Shown in pieces: positions 1-11,609 of a stretch of DNA of 64,000 nucleotides. Under the pieces are notes generated by a model. It made no database searches. It worked only from the letters and a program-made list of their open reading frames with translations, and was not told the DNA's origin. The stretch is from positions 60,648,079 through 60,712,078 of the forward strand of contig OY829327.1 in assembly GCA_963691655.1 (NCBI GenBank), read 5' to 3'. Position numbers and translations under genes: made by a program. This DNA is from Toxonevra muliebris (Eukaryota > Arthropoda > Insecta > Diptera > Pallopteridae). Position 1 is the stretch's first letter, and every line of letters starts with the position of its first letter.

Positions 1-1557
1 ACCGAGACCTTAGAGCTCCTCCTGAATACTCATTTTCCGGAGAGTGAAACCTGCGTTGATCATAGTCATTCTGTGACCGATCATCCTTCAAGTAACCCCT
101 CCCCTTTCCAATTGACCGACACTCTTCTAAAGTGGGCCATCAAATCCTTCAGCCCCTATAAATCTCCAGGGCCAGATGGTATCATTCCTGCGGATATTCA
201 AAAAGGGGCTGAACACGTAACATCATGGCTACTGCAAATTTATAATGCTTGCCTAAAATTCTCGTACATTCCCAAAAGCTGGAGAGAAGCTCGTGTAGTC
301 TTAATACTCAAAGCAGGGAAGGCGTCCCATACCAACCCGAAGGACTTCAGACCGATCAGTCTGTTCTCCTTTCTCTTAAAAACATTAGAGAGGGTTCTTG
401 ATTTTAATATCAGGAACTCTATCAATCCCACTCTTATATCCAAATCACAGCATGTCTATACTAAAGGGAAGTCTGTGGAAACATCGCTCCATGTACTCAT
501 TGAGGAAGTTGAGAAATCACTTTCCAACAAAGAATACACGCTTGCAGTGTTTCTCGATATCGAGGGGGCTTTCAACAATGTCTGCCCTGACGCTGTCGTT
601 AACGCCTTAATAAATCTTAATCTTGATGTTAATATGGTTAGATTTATAGGACAACTACTTAAAACACGTATCATCAGCTCCTCTATCGGAAATGATAAAG
701 TCAAAAAGGTTGTCATTAGGGGCACACCACAAGGAGGTGTAGTATCGCCTCTTATCTGGAATCTGGCGGTGAGCACACTGCTAAACAGATTAGACCAAAC
801 CGGCTGCAAAATAATAGGTTATGCAGATGACATTGCTATTGCAGTATCCGGCAAATACGTTGCTACTCTTTCAGAACGGCTAAATCACTCACTTAGCATT
901 CTGTCTCACTGGTGCCGTGAATTCGGTCTTAATGTTAATCCTGCCAAAACTGAGGTTATGCTTTTTACTAGAAAGTATAAAATACCAACTTTTGCCATAC
1001 CCAAAATTAATGGTACCTCGCTTTGCCTTAGCAAGCGCGTCAAATATTTAGGACTTGTTCTTGCTCCTAAACTTCAATGGAAAGCTAACATAGCAGAGAG
1101 AGTACGGAAAGCCTCTTGCGCTCTCTACTCCTGTAAGAGGTCATTAGGAACAAGATGGGGTCTTCAACATCGAGTCTATTCAGCAGTGGTCGAGCCTAAT
1201 CTTCTTTATGGATCCGTCTTCTGGTTGCCAGCTACTGCAAAGGCGGTTAACCTTAAACCACTGGATAAGGTTAGAAGAACGGCAGCCATATTGATTACTG
1301 GGGCTCTGCGTACTACCTCCACGAAAGCTCTCTTCGCAATCCTTCATTGGTTGCCAACCTCACTTCTATTTAAGCAACAAGCTAAGTGCTCTGCTGCTAG
1401 TCATGATTCGATACAAGTAAATACTCGATCCTTTTCATTGGATTCAAGGACTTTTTTTACTCGATGCTATACCATAACTATTTTACTTGGTATCAGAAAA
1501 AAGGGTCGGTATCGGATACTTGATACTTTGAAAATTATTTTGCTATACAATATTTAA
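1..1557 (+). CDS. LOA-like non-LTR retrotransposon reverse transcriptase, partial
   Basis: This is the reverse transcriptase part of a non-LTR retrotransposon pol protein, which copies element RNA into DNA at a nicked chromosomal target. The frame is open from base 1, so the start lies outside the window; the first in-frame GTG at 73 is not a real start. Counting from 73, the visible motifs are SPGPDG (31-36), DFRPIS (91-96), the catalytic box FLDIEGAF (160-167), GTPQGGVVSP (217-226), the YADD catalytic box (250-253) and YLG (325-327). All three catalytic aspartates are present. A thumb/connection region follows. Recognisable homology stops near 1404, where a GATTCGATAC-bounded segment begins, so the last ~50 codons are foreign and the expected RNase H domain is missing. 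The LINE clade is LOA- or Jockey-like by eye. Confidence 0.85.
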   Translation, partial: TETLELLLNTHFPESETCVDHSHSVTDHPSSNPSPFQLTDTLLKWAIKSFSPYKSPGPDGIIPADIQKGAEHVTSWLLQIYNACLKFSYIPKSWREARVVLILKAGKASHTNPKDFRPISLFSFLLKTLERVLDFNIRNSINPTLISKSQHVYTKGKSVETSLHVLIEEVEKSLSNKEYTLAVFLDIEGAFNNVCPDAVVNALINLNLDVNMVRFIGQLLKTRIISSSIGNDKVKKVVIRGTPQGGVVSPLIWNLAVSTLLNRLDQTGCKIIGYADDIAIAVSGKYVATLSERLNHSLSILSHWCREFGLNVNPAKTEVMLFTRKYKIPTFAIPKINGTSLCLSKRVKYLGLVLAPKLQWKANIAERVRKASCALYSCKRSLGTRWGLQHRVYSAVVEPNLLYGSVFWLPATAKAVNLKPLDKVRRTAAILITGALRTTSTKALFAILHWLPTSLLFKQQAKCSAASHDSIQVNTRSFSLDSRTFFTRCYTITILLGIRKKGRYRILDTLKIILLYNI

Positions 1558-2276
1558 AATTGTGGATCGTTTTAAAATATTTTACAGCAATCAATACTTA
1601 ATATATTTCAAAATGTTGTTGCAAAATTATTCAATATGCATATTCAAAACATTTCAGTCCATATTGCAATATTCCAATGTATGAAAATGTTGCAGTACAG
1701 TATTGAGGTTCTAGAAAATATTGCCGCCCATTCATGTAGAACATAATGTTTATTGAAACCTTTTCATTGAAATAAAAAATCTTTTAAACAAGCAATAATA
1801 TGTTGATTAATTTTCCTTCTATTATAAATTTTCTAGCGATTTACATCTAAGCATAATAAATATCATATATTGAATATTTTTAGTTTGGAAACAAATTTTT
1901 GCAAATTTCTTCAAAATTTGGCAGTTCACATTGCTAATATATATTGAATTGCTAATAATATATATTGAAGTTAGCGTCATTTCTATATGATTCATTGGTT
2001 TCCAGTGGAAATATCTCAAAACCATAATGTATAGGCAAAAAACTCGTGTTAAATAGTATAAACTGTATGTTCAACCATGTGGTATCACAATGGGCCGTTC
2101 TGGCCTGAGCGTGTTCCTCGACAACCACTTAAAACAAAAAGGGTAATTTGCCTCTTTAAACGAGTATTCGATACAAGCTCATATTCGATACTTTTTCCGA
2201 TATTTTCGGTAGCATCGATACTTTTATTCGATACAAGTAATGAGTAAAAGTATCGAAACTATGTGGGTATCGAATC
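1405..2276. repeat. Candidate inserted element bounded by GATTCGATAC inverted repeats
   Basis: The LOA coding frame loses homology exactly where GATTCGATAC (1405-1414) starts, and its inverse complement GTATCGAATC lies at 2267-2276. Both end zones are rich in GTATCGA-like motifs (1405-1530 and 2160-2276). The middle is AT-rich with no coding sequence. No convincing target-site duplication is visible, and the LOA frame does not resume after 2276, so this may be one end of a larger rearrangement. A similar GTATCGA cluster lies at 35105-35150. Confidence 0.35.
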
Positions 2277-3399
2277 AACACTATGAACAACGACTAATTG
2301 CAAGAGCGTAAGAATGCGTGTGATAAGCAGTGTGGCTTTTGTTTTTCAAAATCCGCTAAAATGAAGAAAAAACGCGTATTTTCTTTAAAAAAGTGCTAAA
2401 ATTTTTCCCTTATATATATGTTGAACACAAATTTTTTTTATATACAGAAGAATCGCAATAATTCGTACCCCGTTAATTCGAAAATCTCAATAATTCGTAA
2501 CAAACTGTTGGTCCATGAAAAAATCGCTTTAATTCGCAAAAATTCTACACATTTTGATCCCCTCGCTAATTCTTGTTTTCTTTTTCAATACAAGGTCTGT
2601 TTAACCTCTTATAAATCGAAATTGGTTATTGACAACTTCTTATAATTCGTTATGCAAAGCAAAACTCTATAGAACTATGAAAAAAAACATTCATCAGATA
2701 GCTACGATCACTTTTTTATGTAATTTTTTGTGTTTTTCGTGGTTGACAAGATACGCGAGAAGAGCCTTAAACTACCAAACCGTTAATTCGTATTTTTCTT
2801 ATTTTAACCTCGTTAACCCTGGGATTGTATATCCCAATAATGTTGAAGAAATTCAGTAAAATAGGAGATACGGTTCCCATTTTATTTGAGTTTTCTTTAA
2901 AATACGGATGCTGGCTGTCAGTGAGTACATTGTATACATGCAATGTCATCACCGTAGATTGGCATTGCTATAATTCCTGGTTACAAAGGTCATAGCAGAC
3001 ATTTTACCCCATTGGGAAACTTAAGGATAACTGTAAGGATTAAGAGTCCTGGACATATTATTTTTTTAAATTTATTTTAATATTTGCATAAAATTTTTAA
3101 GAAACTCAGCCAGATTTTGAGGAAAAACTCGGGGGTGAAAGGGTTAAATTGAAAAAATTGCTCGTCTCTTGCGATTACGAATTGTATTAATGTATTAAAA
3201 AGAAAATTAATTAAATACATGTATTTTTAAAGTTTTTAGTTCACAGCATTTCTAAGTTATACAATCACAAGAAGAACTAAAACAAGATAATGGAAAAAGA
3301 GTAATAATTTATAACTATCACATCTCGATGTCAAAGTCTATATTCTCTTCATTACTAGCAGCTGGCCACACTGGTGATGAGCGTACTGCTCGTTTGAGT
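2277..3399. other. AT-rich gap with a MITE end and AATTCG motifs
   Basis: No gene seen. At 2328-2400 there is a terminal fragment beginning CAGTGTGGC that matches one end of the hAT MITE family at 3408 and 23799. From 2450 to 2560 the motif AATTCG recurs several times, reminiscent of pogo-like ends but too decayed to call. TTAACCCTGGG at about 2815 and AAAGGGTTAA at about 3140 could be the ends of an old TTAA element; only four terminal bases agree. Confidence 0.3.
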
Positions 3400-3407
3400 A
3401 AGGAAAT

Positions 3408-3686
3408 CAGTGTGGCCAACGCAGCGCTTTTCTCGCTGATTTTAGTGTTTTTTGAAAATTAAAACGCGAAAAAAAGTGATTTAGCGCTCAGTACGTTTTT
3501 TCAATTTAAAATATCTTTGAAAAATCGAAGAAATTTGTATTGACTAGAAGTATCAGATGTGTGCCTGTACTAGTGAAAAAGTTTAAATGTATTGAGTTTT
3601 CTCGCACTTTTAAAAGGAAAAATTTTAACGCTTTTTTTAAAGAAAATACGCGTTTTAATCTTCATTTAGAAAAGTTGGCCACACTG
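3408..3686. mobile_element. hAT-type MITE with 8-bp target duplication
   Basis: A 279-bp non-coding element with perfect 13-bp terminal inverted repeats CAGTGTGGCCAAC (3408-3420 and 3674-3686). It is flanked by an exact 8-bp direct repeat AAGGAAAT (3400-3407 and 3687-3694), the duplication length of hAT transposases. It encodes nothing and would have needed a transposase in trans. Related pieces lie at 2328-2400, 3359-3371, 3704-3817 and 23640-23811. Confidence 0.88.
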
Positions 3687-3703
3687 AAGGAAATGCCGAC
3701 CAC

Positions 3704-3817
3704 CAGTGTAGCCAACTCAGCGCCTTTCCCGCTAAATTTAGTGCTTTTTGAAAATTAAAACGCGGAAAATAAGTGATTTGGCGGTCAGCGGGTTTTTAAC
3801 GCGTTTTTTTTTCAATT
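3704..3817 (+). repeat. Truncated copy of the CAGTGTGGCCAAC hAT MITE
   Basis: Starts CAGTGTAGCCAAC and then follows the left half of the 3408-3686 MITE (the segment with TTTTGAAAATTAAAACGCG) before diverging. There is no matching right end. It lies 17 bp beyond the complete copy, so this family was inserted here more than once. Confidence 0.6.
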
Positions 3818-4206
3818 TAAAAGACACTAAGCTCCTCTATATAATCCATTTCCTGAATAATCCTAACATTTTTTATCGAAACAATGAGCAATGAACTTAT
3901 TTAAAACCAAATACTTACAGCTACTCACACTCAACGTGGGCACGGCGTAAAAAATGTTCTGCTATTGGGTTGAGTTTCAAAAATAAAAATCCTAGAGTTC
4001 ACATTAAATATATTTTTATTATTGACTTTATGTTAATGAACCCAAAACGTAAAAAACTCGGTTCAAATCATGCACAAAAACAAAAAATGGGACAGTTATA
4101 AAATCTCGTCAAAGTCCCGCTATTTTAGTTCGCATACTCAAATTTTTTTTAGCTTCGAATAATGCCTTCAAATATGGTAACGATGTTGCATTAGTTATTT
4201 TACATT

Positions 4207-4951
4207 ATGTCGGCAAAAAGCCAAACTACTGTTGAAGAGCAACAAATTATTGTTAATAATTATAAAAAAGGGATGTCGGTTAGAGAAATCGGTGACAGTT
4301 ATTAAAAAAAACAAAAATGATGTGTTTGCAGACACTCACAGTAGAAGTGAAACTTTATTGTTTATTTGAAAATTATTAGAAAACATTTATACCAAATTCT
4401 GTTGAAGTTTTTGCAGTCTACTTCTCTCTATTTGGTTGTTACGTTTTCCAGTTTGTACTCTCTACACTTATTGGCACAAACACGACGTAAGTAGTACACG
4501 TATATAACACATGAGAGGAAAGCAGCTATATGTAGTCAAGCACATGAGATAAATCTGAGAGAAGTCAACTATCTGCTTGATTGCTTGATTGTATGTAACC
4601 GATCCCCATATGTTCTCGTTCGCTAAACATAATTTGATTGGCAAAATACATTTTGTGAAAGGTATAATGGACGGAAAATATTTTATTGACATTTTGAAGG
4701 AAAATGCTGGTGAGAGCGCAGAAAAGCTTGACTTCAAAGACAACGATCCTAAACATAATTCGTGGAATGCAAGGAACTGGTTGTCTTAAAGTGCTTCCGA
4801 CACCCCACCAGTCACCGAACCTTAACGTTATAGAACACTTGTGGGCGGAATTGAAGAGAAGAGTGACTAAAAGGAACGTTACAAGTAATGCTGCCTTAAA
4901 AAAGGCGGTTATAGAGGAATGGCAAAATATGAAGCCTTCTTTCTGCCAGTG
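4207..4951 (+). pseudogene. Tc1-like transposase relic
   Basis: Remains of a DDE transposase that would cut and paste DNA at TA sites. An N-terminal stretch from the ATG at 4207 (MSAKSQTTVEEQQ, then a helix-turn-helix start ending VREIGDSY) stops at 4303. A central/C-terminal part appears from about 4645: GIMDGKYFIDILKE, then DNDPKH (second catalytic Asp) and, after a frameshift near 4790, QSPNLNVIEHLWAELKRR carrying the catalytic Glu. The DNA-binding domain remainder and first catalytic Asp are deleted or unrecognisable. The piece is about half of the usual ~340 residues and cannot be functional. Confidence 0.75.
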
Positions 4952-5178
4952 ATTGAAAAATACTCCTCATTTCAAAAATTCACCTACGGTCTTTAAGGTG
5001 TCCCATTTTGAGTGTGGGTTTCATAAAAAGAAATACAAGTATAAACGCTTAAATTTTTCTATTTGTGATTGAATCAAATTAAATGTGTTATGTTATCGGT
5101 TTGGTTTTTGTTTATTAAAATAAGGTATATGATATAAGAAAAAAATGTTTAACATGAACTTTTATTTTTGACACTTAA

Positions 5179-6800
5179 GGTATAATCTCACTTTACAATT
5201 TTCAAAAAATCAATTTTTTATTTTACATAATTTTATTCCTTAGTATGTTTAATCAATTCATGTCGTTTTGCAAAAAATATTAGAAAAAGCTTACCGTTCT
5301 TTAAAAAAAAATCCGAAAAAAATGTAAGCCAATTTGTAGTTCATTCACAGAAAGTTCAAGTAAATCATATATTGAGGATTTACACTTTCTATTCTGTTGA
5401 CAACAGCTCTTTATATTTTCTCCACAATTTACCGTTTAAGTTTCCAAAAAAGTTGTGCAGAGGAGTTAAAATGAATAGTTATGAAGTGTAACTATTATTT
5501 TGAGCAGGTGTGTATATACATCTATATACATGTATTCAAAACCAAAAAAAAACTTTAAACGCGTTTTTCTCGAAATGAGTTTTTACATGGTGGACAGTTA
5601 ATCTCGGAAACTACTAGACCGATTTGCGTTGTGTTTATGTGAGCGTTTTACACAAGAATCAACCACAATTTTACGGAACAAATTTTTTTTTGGGTTTTTT
5701 AGAGGAAAAAACATCTCAAAAAACACACCCACACTTTTTTTTAAAAAAAACTTGAATCCTTTTTTTTCTGCTTTTTTACACTAAATCTGGTTGATTTCTG
5801 CGTAACGAGATGTATATCAAACAATTCCGTTTGATTTTTGTGTTTCAGATAAACTTGTACTGAGATTAAGGGGGTATTCCACCCGAGATGGTCCGAAAAA
5901 TCGATTTTTTTTTTATTTAATATTTTTGATGTAGACAACGAGTTTTATGAGAAAGAAGAGGTGTAATGTATGGTCCTGGAATCGCTGATTAACCGTAAGT
6001 TACATCATTTGTAAGTACCATGTTTGTAAATCTTTTAAACTCGTTTTTCTCGAAACCATTTTTTTCGGGACGGTGGACACGACTCACAAAAAACCACTTG
6101 TTCAATTGACTTGAAATTTTACAAGGCTACTAAGCAAATGTATAGGTATGGCCTTATCTAGGATTATGGCAAAAGCATTTGTTTAACTAATGTTTTTAAT
6201 GCAAAATATAAACAAAAACAGGGCAAAACATCGTCATTTTTTTTTTTTTTCAAACGTCTGATTTAAATTGAAGAAAACATTTTTTTTTCTTATTCCCTAG
6301 ATGAAGCGATAGCAGTAAGTCTCACGATTACAAAATGGGTTACATTTTGTGTTTCAGAATATTTACACCGGAGATATCATGTCCACCATGGAGCAACTAT
6401 TTTTGACAGGCTCAAGTTCGAGGCGTCGAATGAACCATTATTAACAAAGATATTTTTAACATTAAAAACGAAAATTATTGTTCAAAACCTGTAGAAAAAC
6501 TTGCAAAAAACCTCGAATAAAAATATTGAAAAGCTTTTCATTTACAACGATTTGAAAACATCGATATTTCGCACCATCTCGGGTAGAATACCCCCTTAAC
6601 TGTTCGCCATGGACCATCTATTTTTTGTAGGTGCCGACTAAGACGACCTCTGGAGGAAAGATGAATGAAGAAAAAAAAAAATTTTTTTTTCTATACTCTG
6701 TAGTAATGTAGTATCATATTAAGTTCATAAATATTAAATTGACTGAGAAATAAAATATTGTAAAATTCTATTTTTTTGCCTTGTAAAGTGAGATTATACC
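5179..6800. mobile_element. TTAA-flanked (piggyBac-type) non-autonomous element
   Basis: Perfect 20-bp terminal inverted repeats GGTATAATCTCACTTTACAA at 5179-5198 and 6781-6800, each directly bordered by TTAA (5175-5178, 6801-6804). TTAA target duplication is the mark of piggyBac-like transposases. The interior is AT-rich, encodes no recognisable protein and contains a second TTAA element at 5870-6595. The whole unit sits inside a Tc1-like relic. Confidence 0.8.
5870..6595. mobile_element. TTAA-flanked MITE nested in a TTAA element
   Basis: A 726-bp unit with ~36-bp inverted ends (3 mismatches), beginning GGGGGTATTCYACCCGAGAT, bordered by TTAA on both sides (5866-5869, 6596-6599). No coding sequence seen. 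It inserted into the 5179-6800 element after that one had landed, giving an order of events. Confidence 0.85.
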
Positions 6801-6845
6801 TTAATGCAGTTATACGCGATATCCCACTTTTAATGTGAGTAGCTG

Positions 6846-8107
6846 GATGCTTTCGTCGAATATGCACAAAGCATGTATAAGATATTTGTGATAGGTGTAC
6901 AAGATTACTCTTTCCAAGTGGAAAAATTGTTTTATTCTGCGCATCTTTTTCCAAAAATCCAGGCCGCTTCTGAATATAAAGTTGCCACTATCGTCCTAAC
7001 TAGGATTTTTTATTTACGATGAAAAAAAAATAAAAAATGGCGTACTATTGACTTTTTTCACCCAATTTCTTAAAAATATGGTTAAATATTTCAACCTGGT
7101 CAAGAAACGTTGTTTCGAGAAAAATGCGTTTAATGTTTTTTATGAGCTAGACCGCTGCTCCATACATACTCCTTTAGCTTCTAGCTTCTAAACATATTAC
7201 TAAAAGAAAATGTGAAAAGGAAAACAACGCTTTGTCAACCAAATTTTCTAATTACAGCTCATTTTTGGGAGCTTACGAATAAACCAGCCGATTTGGTATG
7301 GCAGACTATTATCTTGTTCATCCAGCATTTCAATTCACATGACTCAAACTATTTGACACAATACGGTTTTTTTCCTAGTATTTATACTTATGATATCAAC
7401 ATGTAATGGGTGGCAACGCTTTAAGATGGCTCACCAGTCCAGAGATCGAAAAAAACAGTTTTTTTAGGATTTTTTTTAGATAACGAATTAAAGGAGGTAC
7501 TTTATTGGCAATGGTTTAATGATTTTTTAACAGTTTGAATATTAGTAACGGTACACCAAAGAGAAATTTAGAAAAATGTGTTTATAGTGTTCGTAGAATC
7601 GACGAAGATTAATTTTCTAGGGTTAAAAACAAAAATTATATATATCGGGTACAAGTTAAAATAATGTAAAAAGGTAAAAAAAAATGGTTGGAGGTGGCAT
7701 CAGAGAACAATAACACCTGAAAAATGGAGGCCATACTCGTAGAGACCTTTGGAACGATATACGAAGTGGGACCTCAAATAACCACGTTATGACAAAAAGC
7801 TGTTCTTTAAGAAAACATTTTCCATTTTTTTGGAGATCCACATCAAAGCACATTTATAAAATCTGTCGTTGTTTGTTTGTCTAACATTCTCACCAAAAAT
7901 TGTTAAATTTTCGGGAACAGAAGATTCATTCTGAGACATCGAAAAAAGACCAGGGCCCGAACTTAGCAAATATCCTAATTCTAATATTGATGTTTAGTTT
8001 TATTTTTTTGGGAAAACATGTAAGTAATTATATTTATAGAGCTTTAACTGTTTACTTGGGTGTATGAGAAATGGTCTTTTGAAATTAGAGCGTGTAAATT
8101 GTGAGTA
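6846..8107. other. AT-rich gap, no gene seen
   Basis: About 1.26 kb without recognisable coding sequence, inverted repeats or target duplications. Short open frames here have low-complexity, unrecognisable products. Confidence 0.5.
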
Positions 8108-10179
8108 ACGTAAAGTGCCCTATCTTCTATAGAATACTGGGACTTTTTCCAGTTTTTAGCTGCATTTCTTGTGATTAAATCGCCATTAATCCAAAAAGGC
8201 TTCATTTATCTGCTTAGTTTCTGAAAACAATTTGTGGCACAAAGTCATATTTGACGATTTTTTCAAGGTAAAATTCTTAAACTTGTGTTTTTAGTTTTAT
8301 AAAAGAAACAGGAATTTACTTTTTTCCAGAGTATTTATTTATTAGTAGAGATGGGACTTGGGTAAATACTAATAGAAACTGGGGTATTTACCCCAATCGT
8401 GGGTATAAACTCTGCGGTACAGCATTTCATTTGTCCAAGAACAAAGAGGTGGAGGGTGTTTTTATGTTCTAGGATCCCCATAATTTTTGGTAAGCAAACT
8501 TTTTGCTAAACATAATACTTTTATCATTCATTTTGCCTGTTGTCAATGTTGTTCCAAGCTGTACTTAAAAACTAAAATTTGTGGTATGGGGCTTAGATGG
8601 AGGATTATTGTGTTCACAAAAATGTGCTTCTTTTTATACTAAATAACATTTCTATATACACCAAGAACGATGAAACATATAGTAAGAATGTCCTGGTACA
8701 GTCTTAATAAAGCCATTTTCATTATTTCATGTACCGTTATTTCGAAAACCTGACGTAATGAAGCAAAATTGTTTTCAGATTCGCATCCGCGAATTAGCGA
8801 CCCCAAATTACTCTAGACAACATGTCAAATCGCCAGTCCGATTTTGGCTGTTGCACAGTGTTATCGAAGGAGGATGTGAGTGAATATTTTCCTCAATCAT
8901 TTAAAATCGATATTGATGCCAACGTCATTTGTAATTTATGTTGTTTTCGTCATACAGTTAGTTAGCTACTCACCATATTACAAAGTGATCTAGTAAACAA
9001 TTTTACCATAATTTTCGTGAGAGCTGATGTGAGAGATATTTACTTTTTCCAGAATTTTTGCTGGAAATACAGAAAATTTTGTCAATTTTAAACTTTATAT
9101 GTAGCTCATTACCAGAGGTTTTTATAAATTTTTCAATGTTAATTACACTTAGCAGTTATAAATGATATTTTGTCTACACATAAAAGAAATTATTACACAA
9201 TTGTGTCAAAAATTTACACATATTATGAGCATAATATTTAAATTTTAACTTCTCAAACGGGTCCGTGCATTAAGACACTCAAAATGTTCAGTTTTCCTAT
9301 CTCCGGACAAGTAGTCATATATTAGTGTTCAAAGGAATTTTTATTAATAAACCATTTTTTTTACAATTCTTGCATAATTGGGTTCTAGAACTCCTCCCAA
9401 TAATGTAATGAACATATATAATAAGAAGTTATCTTGACGGGAGATATTGGGACATTATTAGTTTTATAATTAATTCTAAAGACGTAACATTTGATGAAAT
9501 AAACTGAGTTTAAATAAACGAAAACGTGTAGTTACAGTGAAATGTATTTTTTTTATTTCTCGCTGTTTTCCTCTGGAAACATGGGGCTACGATTGATTTG
9601 TTTTTAAGTTACCCCACCCAATTTTATCTAAATAAATTTTTTTTTATTTATTTTTTAGCTTTTTATTTTTTAAACCATTTTTTTTTGTTTTTGAGTAAAA
9701 ATATAATTAAATAATCCATTTTATTTGAAAGATAGCAAGCAAATAGGTCAAACTATATAAGTAAGATTTAAACAAAAATATTTGAATATTCTAGATTATT
9801 TGGTTACAGAAATATTACTTAATAATTTTTCTTTTAATTCCTGTCAAAACTTCATTAATCATAGCAAATTTTTTAAATAAACAGTGTAATTTTTTGTAAA
9901 AAAAAACATCGTGTCCGGGCTTAGGCAACTGAGTGTCCGGACTTAGGAAAAGCTGTTTTTGATGTCTGGACTTAAGGCATTTTTAGGGTTTTGCATGACA
10001 CCACTTTTAAAATAATTTATAAATAATTGAAAAATTATTCGAAAATTTAGTTTATTTCTGTTCATTGATATATTTTAGTTCTATTAGTCCTTTTATTTCG
10101 AAGATTTACTGTATGCAGCTTAGTTCATTAAAAAAAAGATGGTGGGGCTTTAGCTGTCCGAAGATAGGGCACTTTACGT
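8108..10179. mobile_element. 2.1 kb TIR element of unknown family, TA-flanked
   Basis: Perfect 20-bp inverted repeats ACGTAAAGTGCCCTATCTTC at 8108-8127 and 10160-10179, with TA on each side (8106-8107, 10180-10181), suggesting a Tc1/mariner/pogo-type mechanism. A subterminal direct repeat GTGTCCGGRCTTAGG occurs twice at 9912-9950. No transposase is recognisable. A hAT-like repeat (8346-9035) sits within it. Confidence 0.7.
8346..9035 (+). mobile_element. hAT-like repeat, copy A, right end lost
   Basis: Begins TAGAGATGGGACTTGGGTAA and follows the element at 19307-19955 along most of its length (shared blocks around 8400, 8520, 8640, 8800 and 8960-9030). Its right terminal sequence is missing or unrecognisable. 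Non-coding. It lies inside the 8108-10179 element. Confidence 0.65.
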
Positions 10180-10655
10180 TAGCATAATGAAAAACCAGAG
10201 TGTTTGGGAAAAAACCAAACGATTTACTGAGATAATTGGAGTTCTAAAAGCGCAAACGCAATAAATAACAGCAACGCAGAAAAGAGCAAATTCCAAAGAA
10301 AGCTTGTGAAGTTAATGGAAATTTATTCATATGTATGTATAAAGTGGAAATACTTGAAAATTACACATCCTTTTTGTTATAAATAAGGTGACCAACTCAG
10401 CTGAATGTTCCGGCACAGAGACGAAATATATTGGTCGACCGATTATTCAGCTTCGGCTATTCGGCCTAAAAAAGTATCTTCGGCAAAAAACCACTGAAGT
10501 TTTTGCCGAAGTCGAAGATGAAAATTATATGAACTTCATTTTATAATAAAAAAAACAGCTCCGCTGCGCCTTCCGCTGACAAAATTTTTGTAATGCGTAA
10601 TTTTATCACAAAAAAGGTATTAGAAAAAAGTAGTAAAAAAAGTAAAAAAGTAGTA
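10180..10655. repeat. Gap with a TTCGGC-rich repeat
   Basis: No gene. At 10430-10530 a repeat with several TTCGGC/GCCGAA motifs (for example GATTATTCAGCTTCGGCTAT) resembles, in opposite orientation, the sequence at 37670-37770. The rest is AT-rich with a run of AAAAAGTAGT-like units before 10656. Confidence 0.45.
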
Positions 10656-11609
10656 GTAGGGTAAAGTGGGGCATATTTGACTTCGCTATTTTTATTGTGA
10701 CCACGCTCTAAGAGCCAAAAGGTTGAAATGCGGAAAAAAGCTTAATTAGATTTAAAGAAACGTTATGAACTTTGTAAATTTGCTAACGTTGATGTAATTT
10801 TCGACAATCAGTATGTAAGAGTTTTGTGAATTAATTGTAACTGTTTTTTAAAAAAGAGTGTTGGGTCACCGATTGAGACCCCCTGCTCCACTAGAAGCGT
10901 ATTTATAATTCTAACGGTTTCATTATTATACACATTTTTATATCTAATTAATTTACTGTTTCTCCCTCATATTTCATATTTGCATTATCTTTAATACATA
11001 TACTATTTATGTATGTACTATTTGCCTTGTATAACTTAAATATTAAATAAATGAATTATTGTATCGATGATCGACAAATCGGCTAGAACCATTTTGTTTT
11101 CCTTTTTTTTTTTGTCAAAGTGTTCGAGTCGAAGTTTTGTATTTTTTCTAAGATCAAAGAAAACGCTCTTTGATCCTCCAAAGAGTAACAAAATTTGTTG
11201 ATACTGCTCTTTAATGGTAAGAAAATAAAAGTGCGTTTTGTGAAAATAAAACAAAATAAATTGAAAAAGAAATTGAAATTGAAAAAAATCACCAAGAGCA
11301 TTTGGGGTACATTTGACTTTTACCAAAGGGGCACATTTAACAAATGTAAAATGTTCCTTATATTGCAGATTTACGTATTTAAAATACAATTGTTATATTT
11401 TCTGTTTATACATTTTTAAATATGTGGTTAGTAACTATATAAAAAAGACAAATCGATGCGAAATTGATGAAGTGAAAGTGAAGAAAGCTATTTCAGATTT
11501 TAGAGCCTCCGAAAAATATGGGGCAAATAGGACAACATATATACTCAAAAAACCATATAGTTTGTATAGGAGGTGCCACACCCACTTGTAATTTTGAACT
11601 CAGACAATA

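Larger units (their letters stand above)
3918..6845 (+). mobile_element. Tc1-like element with IR/DR-type ends, interrupted by nested insertions
   Basis: Outer ends CAGCTACTCACA at 3918 and the complement ending 6845 match, including the following TWAAVRTGGG-like block. Inner copies of the same block, centred on AAAATGGGACA, lie at about 4072-4095 and 4995-5020 in opposite orientation. This paired outer/inner arrangement is the inverted/direct-repeat layout of many Tc1 elements. Left flank is TA; the right flank is GA, so the target duplication is intact on one side only. Removing the 1622-bp TTAA element and one TTAA leaves ~1.3 kb, a normal Tc1 size. Confidence 0.65.

Noticed and set aside
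2815..3146. A TTAA element with CCCT/AGGG ends
   Set aside because: Only four terminal bases match in inverted orientation, too few to support an element.
11036..11419. Overlapping open frames of 70-117 codons on both strands
   Set aside because: Phe/Lys/Asn-rich low-complexity translations in AT-rich DNA with no motif; likely chance.
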